Assembly: GCA_023548195.1 (NCBI GenBank)
Contig: JAJHZJ010000220.1
Coordinates: forward strand, 1,805,279 to 1,869,278
DNA from: Bettongia penicillata ogilbyi
Lineage: Eukaryota; Chordata; Mammalia; Diprotodontia; Potoroidae
Reading direction: 5' to 3'
DNA: 64,000 bases
Every line of letters starts with the position of its first letter. Within the stretch, counting starts at the first letter, position 1. The notes under the pieces are model-generated. The model was not told where the DNA came from. It saw only the letters and a list, made by a program, of their open reading frames with translations, and ran no database searches. Shown here in pieces: positions 58,816 through 64,000 of the stretch. The position numbers and the translations under genes are program-made.

Positions 58816-59418
58816 ACATTTACCCTTTCCTTTGTTTTTTTTTTTTTCCCTAAGAGACTTTTTTTGTTTAATATATTCATTTTCAACATACTTTTCTTTT
58901 AAAATTTTGAGTTTCAGACTCTATTCCTCCTTCCCATCCCTCCCCACCCACTGAGAAGATAAATAAAAATCTATCAATTATACATGTGAAATCATGCGAT
59001 ACATATTTCCATACTAGCCAAAACACAAAATTAAAAAAAAGCAAAACTAAAAATTCAAAAGAAAAATCCAATCCTTCAATTTGCACTTAGAATTCAAGAG
59101 ATTTCTCTCTGGAGAGAGCAATTTTTCATCATGAGTCCTTTGGAATTGTTTTGAATCACTGTACTGATCAGAGTAACCAAATTTTTCACAGTTGATCATC
59201 ATTATAACATTATTTTTACTGTGCACAATGATTTCCTGGTTCTTGTCACTTCACATTTCATCAGTTCATAAAGGTTTTGCTATTTTTTTTCTTTTTCTAA
59301 AACTGCACTCCTCATCATTTCTTATAGAGTAATAAAACTCCATCACAATCAGTATGGCACAACTTGTTCAACCATTCTTCAATTTATGAGCATCCTCTCA
59401 ATTTCCTATTCTTTGCCA

Positions 59419-59423
59419 CCACA

Positions 59424-59491
<68 letters not shown>

Positions 59492-59520
59492 AAGAGAGGG
59501 AGAGAGAGGGAGAGAGACAG
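59419..59520 (+). repeat. (CA)n-(GA)n compound microsatellite
   Basis: About 11 CA units then about 35 GA units with a few GGGA breaks. It lies in the L1 3' part. Confidence 0.95.
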
Positions 59521-60886
59521 AGAACAGATAGGTCCTTTATCTTTTCCTTTGATTTTTCTAGGGTACAGATCCAGTAGTGGTATTGCTAGGTCAAAGAGTA
59601 TGAACAATTTTATAGACTTTTGGGTGTAGTTCCAAAGTCTTCTTCAGAATGATTGAACTAGTTCACATAATTCACATAGTGTTTACTCTTTTTCTTTTCC
59701 TTCATTGCCTGCAGCATTTGTCATTTGTGATCGGTATGAAGTGGTACCACAAGGTTGTTTTAATTTGTTTCTCTAATCAATGATTTAGGATATTTTTATA
59801 TGAGTATAGATAGATTTGATTGATTTTTTTTTTCTGAAAATTACCTATTCATATGCTTTGACCATTTACTAACTAGGCAATGGCTCTTACTTTTATAAAT
59901 TTGATTGAATTCATGTATTTGAGAAAATGGGAACTTTATTAGAGAAATTTGCTGTAAAATGTTTTATATTACTTAATTGTCTATGGTACCTTTTAACAAA
60001 ATGTATTTTCTCTATCTCTTTTTGGTCCAATTAGGTCTAAATTTGTTTTTGCCTTTTCTGAGATTATGATTGCCATCCCTGCCCTCTTCACTTCAGCTGA
60101 AGCACAACCAACTGTTTCATTTCATTTCAGTTATTTATTTCAAGTCTTAATTTCTACTCTGTGTGTTTTTTGTCCTGTTTCTCTTGTATATAACATATTG
60201 ACAGATTCTAGTTTCCAGTTCATTCTTTAATATTCTTCCATTCTGTGGGTTAGCTAATTCCATTAACATTCATAATTATCATCACTAAGCATATTTCCCT
60301 CTATCACTTTTTCCTCTGTTTATCCTTCTTTCTCTCTTTTTTTCTGTACCTCCTCAAAAGCCTGTCTTGCTTAAGACCACTGCTTCCTCTAATCCACCTT
60401 TCCTCTTCCCTTCTTATCTCTCTATTGGGTAAGATAAATATACCTGTGTGTATATATTTATGTGTATGTTTCTTCCCTCTGAACCAATTTTGATGAGAGT
60501 GAGGTTTAAGCATTGCGTGCCACCCCTTCCCATTTTCTCCTATATTATAAAGGTTCTTTGCTTTCTTTATGTGAAAAAATTTGCCCCATTCCACTTCTCC
60601 TTCCCCCTCTTCTCCCAGTGACTTCCTCTTCCTCATTCCAAACTTTTTTTTAGGAGATTATCCCAACATTATCGACTCACACCTGTGCCCTCTGTCTGTG
60701 CAGATTCCTTCTACCACTTTCCTAATAATGATAAAGTTCTTAGGTGTTATATGTATCATCTTCCCATGTAAGAATGTAAACACTTTAACTATACTGAGTG
60801 ATTACTCTTTCATGTTTACTTTTCTATGCTTCTCTTCAGTCATAGAATGTCAAATTTTCCTTTGAACTCTGGTCTATAAATCAGGA

Positions 60887-61398
60887 TGTAATGATAATTT
60901 AAGGTTAATGGTGTGTGGGCACAAGAGTTAAGATCTTCCCCTCCCATTAATAGGCCTCAATATCTTTTGTTAATTTCTATTGAGGCACTGGGTCAGAGGG
61001 TCCAGCCCTATGGCTCTGAAAATTGTACAAGTGCTCTAAGGTGAGATTTTACTTTGGGGCTTGGTTTTTGAAAGAAGGTTTGTGTGCCAGATGACACTCT
61101 GGGAAGCTGCTGAGGATCCTCTTGGCTTTGAAAACCCAAATGTTAGTGTTTCTCTCTCTAGAAACTATGTATGTATTGCTTATGGTCAGATTGTTGGAAA
61201 CCCTGTCTGTTGATCTTTATTTCTACATTTGTATTTTCTCTGAAGTTCAGGGCTGACCTTTTCTCCCTGAACTAAGTGAATGATATGTGCTAAAAAGGAG
61301 ATTGTAAACCCCTCAAAAGTTGTTTTCTTTTTAAAAAAGCAGATCAAGGAACCTGTACAGCAGGCTCTCCTTTGTGTGTTGGGGTCTTTGTTATTACA
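60887..61398. mobile_element. Solo LTR, copy 2, inserted in L1 ORF1
   Basis: Starts TGTAATGATAA and ends TTGTTATTACA, so the two ends are inverted repeats. CAGGA occurs on both sides (60882-60886 and 61399-61403), a perfect 5-bp target duplication. L1 sequence after ORF1 lies on the left and ORF1 C-terminal sequence on the right. Removing the LTR and one CAGGA restores the order seen in copy B at 62900-62960. Same family as 2682-3140. Confidence 0.85.
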
Positions 61399-62697
61399 CA
61401 GGAATACTTGAAATCCTCTATTTCCCTAAATATCCATTTTTCCCAGAATGATTATACTGTTTTGGGGGAAGGTAGGTTATTCTTGGTTGTAATCCTTGGC
61501 TCTCCAGGATATTATGTCTCAAGCCCTCTACTCCTTTAAAGTGGAAAACGCTAAATCATGTGTGATTTTGACTATGGCTCCGAAATATATGAACTGTTTC
61601 TCTCTGACTCCTTGCAATATTTTCTCCTTAACCTGGGAGCTTTGAAATTTGGAGACAACATTCCTGGGTGTTTTCATTTTGAAATCTGTTTCAGAAGGTG
61701 ATCAGTGAATTCTCTCAAATTCTATTTTGTACCTTGGATCTAAGATATAGGGCAGTTTTCCTTTATAATTTCTTAAAATATGATGTTAGGCTTCTTTTTG
61801 AACTCAGTCATGGCTTTCAAGTACTAAAGTTTTTTGTTGTTTTCTTTTTTTCTTTTCTTTTTTATTCTTTTCTATAATATAAATTTGTTTATTTAAGTTT
61901 TTACATTCACAAAATTTTAGGTTCCAAATTTTCTCTCCATTTATCCCCTCCTCCCACCCAATACACCAAGCATTCTAATATTCCCTATCACCAATCTGCC
62001 CTCTCTTCTATCAATTCTCCCTTCTCTTGTCCCCATCTTCTCTTTTGTCCTGTAGGGTCAGATGAATTTCTATTCCCCATTAACTGTATTTCTTATTTCC
62101 TAGTAGCAACAACAATACTAAACTGTTGTTCCTAAAACTTTGAGTTCCAAATTCTCGCCATCCCTCCCTTCCCACCCATTCCCTTTGGGAAGGCAGGCAA
62201 TTCAATATAGGCCATATCTGTGTAGTTTTGCAAATGACTTCCATAACAGTCATGTTGTGTAAGACTAACTATATTTCCCTCCATCCTATCCTGCCCCACA
62301 TTGTTTCTATTCTGTCTTTTGATCCTGTCCCTCCTTGAGTGTTGACTTCAAATTGCTCCCTCCTCCCATTGCCCTCCCTTCCATCATCCTCCCCACCCTG
62401 CTTATCTCCTTCTCCCCCACTTTCCTGTATTGTAAGATAGATTTTCATACCAAAATGAGTGTTCATTTTATTCCTTCCTTTAGTTGAATGTGATGAGGGT
62501 AAACTTCATGTTTTTTTCTCAGCTCTCCTATTTTTCCCTCCACTAAAAAATCTCCTGCTTGCCTCTTGAATGAGAGATAATTTACCCTCCATTTCACCAC
62601 CTCCCCTCCCACTACATTTTTCTCTCACCGTTTACATTAATTTCTTTTAAGATATGATCCCATCCTATTCAGTTCACTCTGTGCTCTCTCTCTTTGT

Positions 62698-62709
62698 ATG
62701 TGTGCGCGC

Positions 62710-62762
<53 letters not shown>

Positions 62763-62766
62763 TCTG
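62698..62766 (-). repeat. (CA)n tract after ORF1 of copy B
   Basis: About 30 GT units on the plus strand preceded by the palindrome TGTGCGCGCACA at 62701-62712. It sits at the place of the CA tract in copy A. Confidence 0.9.
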
Positions 62767-62902
62767 TGGTTCCATCAACTACCCAGGTACTGAAAAGTTT
62801 TAAGAGTTACAAATATTGTCTTTCCATGTAGGAATGTAAATAGTTCACCTTTGGTAAGTCCTTTATGACTTCTCTTTGCTGTTTCCTTTTTCTTGCTTCT
62901 TC

Positions 62903-63946
62903 TCATTCTTGTGTTTGAAAGACAAATTTTCTTTTCAGATCTGGTCTTTTCTTCAAGAATGCTTGAAAGTCCTCTGTTTCATTGACAGACCATATTTTCC
63001 CCTGGAGTATTATACTCAGTTTTGCTGGGTAGGTTATTCTTGATTTGAGTCCTAGTTCCTTTGACTTCTGGAATATCCTATTCCATGTCCTTTGATCCCT
63101 TAATGTAGAAGCTGCTAGATCTTGTGTTATACTGATTGTATTTCCACAATACTGAAATTGTTTCTTTCTAGCTGCTTGCAATATTTTCTTCTTGACCTGG
63201 GAATTCTGGAATTTCACCACAACGTTCCTAGGAGTTTCTCTTTTTGGATCTCTTTCAGGCGGTGATCGTTGGATTCCTTCAAAACTTATTTTGCCCACTG
63301 GTACTAGAATCTCAGGGAAGTTTTCCTTGATAATGTCATGAAAGATGATGTCTAGGTTCTTTTTTGGATCATTGCTTTCAGGTAGTCCCATAATTTTTTA
63401 AATTGTCTCTCCTGGATCTATTTTCCAGGTAAGTTGTTTTTCCCATGAGATATTTCACATTCTCTTCCATTTTTTCATTCTTTTGGTTTTGTTTGGTTAT
63501 TTCTTGGTTTCTCAGAAAGTCATTAGCCTCCATCTGTTCCATTGTAATTTTCAGAGAACTATTTCTTCAGTGAGCTTTTGAACCTCTTTTTCCAACTGGC
63601 TAATTTTGCTTTTGAAAACATTCTTCCCCTCATTGGCTTTTTGATCCTCTTTTGCCAATTGAGTTAGCCTATTTTTGAAGGTATTATTTTCTTCAGCATT
63701 TTTTTGGGTCTCCTTTAGCAAGGTATTGACCTGTTTTTCATGCTTTTCTTTCATCTCTCTCATTTCTCTTCCCAGTTTTTCCTCCACCTGTCTAACTTGA
63801 TTTTCAAAATCCTTTCTGAGCTCTTCCATGGCCTGAGCCCATTGGATATCTATTTTGGATATTTGGAGTACAGAGGCCTTGGGTTCTATGTCTTTCCTTG
63901 ATGGTAAGCATTGTTCTTCCTCATCAGAAATAAAAGGAGGAAACAT
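62903..63946 (-). pseudogene. L1 ORF1 pseudogene (copy B), best preserved
   Basis: Two long open pieces remain. 63946-63551 (131 codons) holds an acidic N-terminus and a long charged coiled coil with repeated KETQKNAEENNTFKNRL-like heptads, the trimerisation part of ORF1p. 63391-62903 (162 codons) holds the RNA-recognition-like domain (DIIFHDIIKENFPE, EGIQRSPPERDPK) and the C-terminal domain (KKILQAARKKQFQYCGN, SRITYPAKLSIILQGK). A frameshift or stop at about 63400-63550 separates them. The protein would bind L1-type RNA in the cytoplasm. Compared with copy A it has fewer lesions, so it is probably younger. Confidence 0.85.
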
Positions 63947-64000
63947 CTGTTCACTAAGAAAGTAGCCATCTATGGTCTTATTTTTCTTCCCTTTTCTGGG

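Larger units (their letters stand above)
58850..61837 (-). mobile_element. L1, antisense, internally deleted and nested
   Basis: Minus-strand order from right to left: ORF1 C-terminal half (61837-61399), a solo LTR (60887-61398), the region after ORF1 (60880-60300), and the endonuclease N-terminal part (60290-60000). A jump then leads to the ORF2 C-terminus and 3' untranslated region (59960-58850). Plus-strand landmarks include 'gattgccatccctgccctct' (endonuclease), 'gtggtattgctaggtcaaag', 'tttgtttctctaatcaatga' and 'tcatcatgagtcctttggaa'. The reverse transcriptase is missing. A T run at 58835-58850 is its A tail. The 5' end is cut where copy B begins. Confidence 0.7.
61838..64000 (-). mobile_element. 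ORF1-only L1-like element (HAL1-like), copy B, runs off window
   Basis: The minus strand carries ORF1 (63946-62903, two open pieces) followed directly by about 1 kb of non-coding sequence and an A-rich tail (61840-61880 as T-rich on plus). No endonuclease or reverse-transcriptase sequence follows ORF1. A CA tract lies 137 bp after ORF1, and the landmarks seen in copy A recur in order ('gttatggaagtcatttgcaa', 'tattgaattgcctgcc', 'aggaaataagaaatacag' on the minus strand). Its 3' end is about 900 bp shorter than that of copy A, so two subfamilies or a premature tail are possible. The 5' end lies beyond the window. Confidence 0.7.

Noticed and set aside
59386..59607. Arg/Glu and Ser/Leu repeat frames
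   Set aside because: They come from the CA-GA microsatellite.

Overview
This window reads as vertebrate nuclear DNA, almost certainly from a marsupial. It is AT-rich, has many microsatellites, and is packed with retroelements. The marsupial call rests on recognition, not on a search. The evidence is repeated short interspersed elements (SINEs) with the 'accctgggcaagtcactta ... aatggcaaaccactccagt ... aaatggggt ... gtcagacatga' signature, a second marsupial-type SINE seen twice near 38.4 and 39.4 kb, L1 elements whose open reading frames and 3' ends match those of opossum-like genomes, and old L2, MIR and CR1/L3 copies. I cannot tell which marsupial species it is.

No protein-coding host gene is supported. 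The longest open frames are L1 ORF1 remnants (131 and 162 codons near the right edge) or come from simple repeats. The window is therefore intergenic or lies inside a long intron. At 32.2-32.6 kb two putative exons with good splice signals join in phase. I list them as a weak candidate only.

Layout. 0-10 kb: the end of a long non-coding repeat family, a solo LTR (2.68-3.14 kb) and many SINE fragments. 10-14 kb: a probable antisense LTR, the 3' end of an L1, simple repeats and an L2. 14.29-17.49 kb: a complete, target-duplicated, ORF1-only L1-like element (HAL1-like). 17.5-22 kb: L2, two members of the long non-coding family (one about 1 kb), an L1 5' end with ORF1, and a CR1/L3 3' end. 22-25.4 kb: little that I can identify. 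25.4-27.3 kb: an L1 ORF2 3' half split by a copy of the long family. 28-36 kb: MIRs, L1 and L3 pieces, including a recognisable L3 reverse-transcriptase segment at about 35.3 kb. 36.4-38.4 kb: an L1 lacking its reverse transcriptase, with a SINE in it. 38.4-39.6 kb: two same-strand SINEs on either side of a 250-bp purine tract. 40-54 kb: mostly unassigned sequence with an L3, minus-strand SINEs and a long GATA tract. 54.7-58.3 kb: a decayed gammaretrovirus-like provirus (LTR core, gag, protease) with an antisense LTR inside gag. 58.3-58.8 kb: an L2 split by a SINE. 58.85-64 kb: a nested stack in which a minus-strand L1 contains a solo LTR and abuts a second ORF1-only element that runs off the window.

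Nothing here looks like a working multi-gene system. The most informative items are the two ORF1-only elements that share a CA tract just after ORF1, the two related solo LTRs with 5-bp target duplications, the antisense LTR inside gag, and the long non-coding repeat family that recurs at least nine times.
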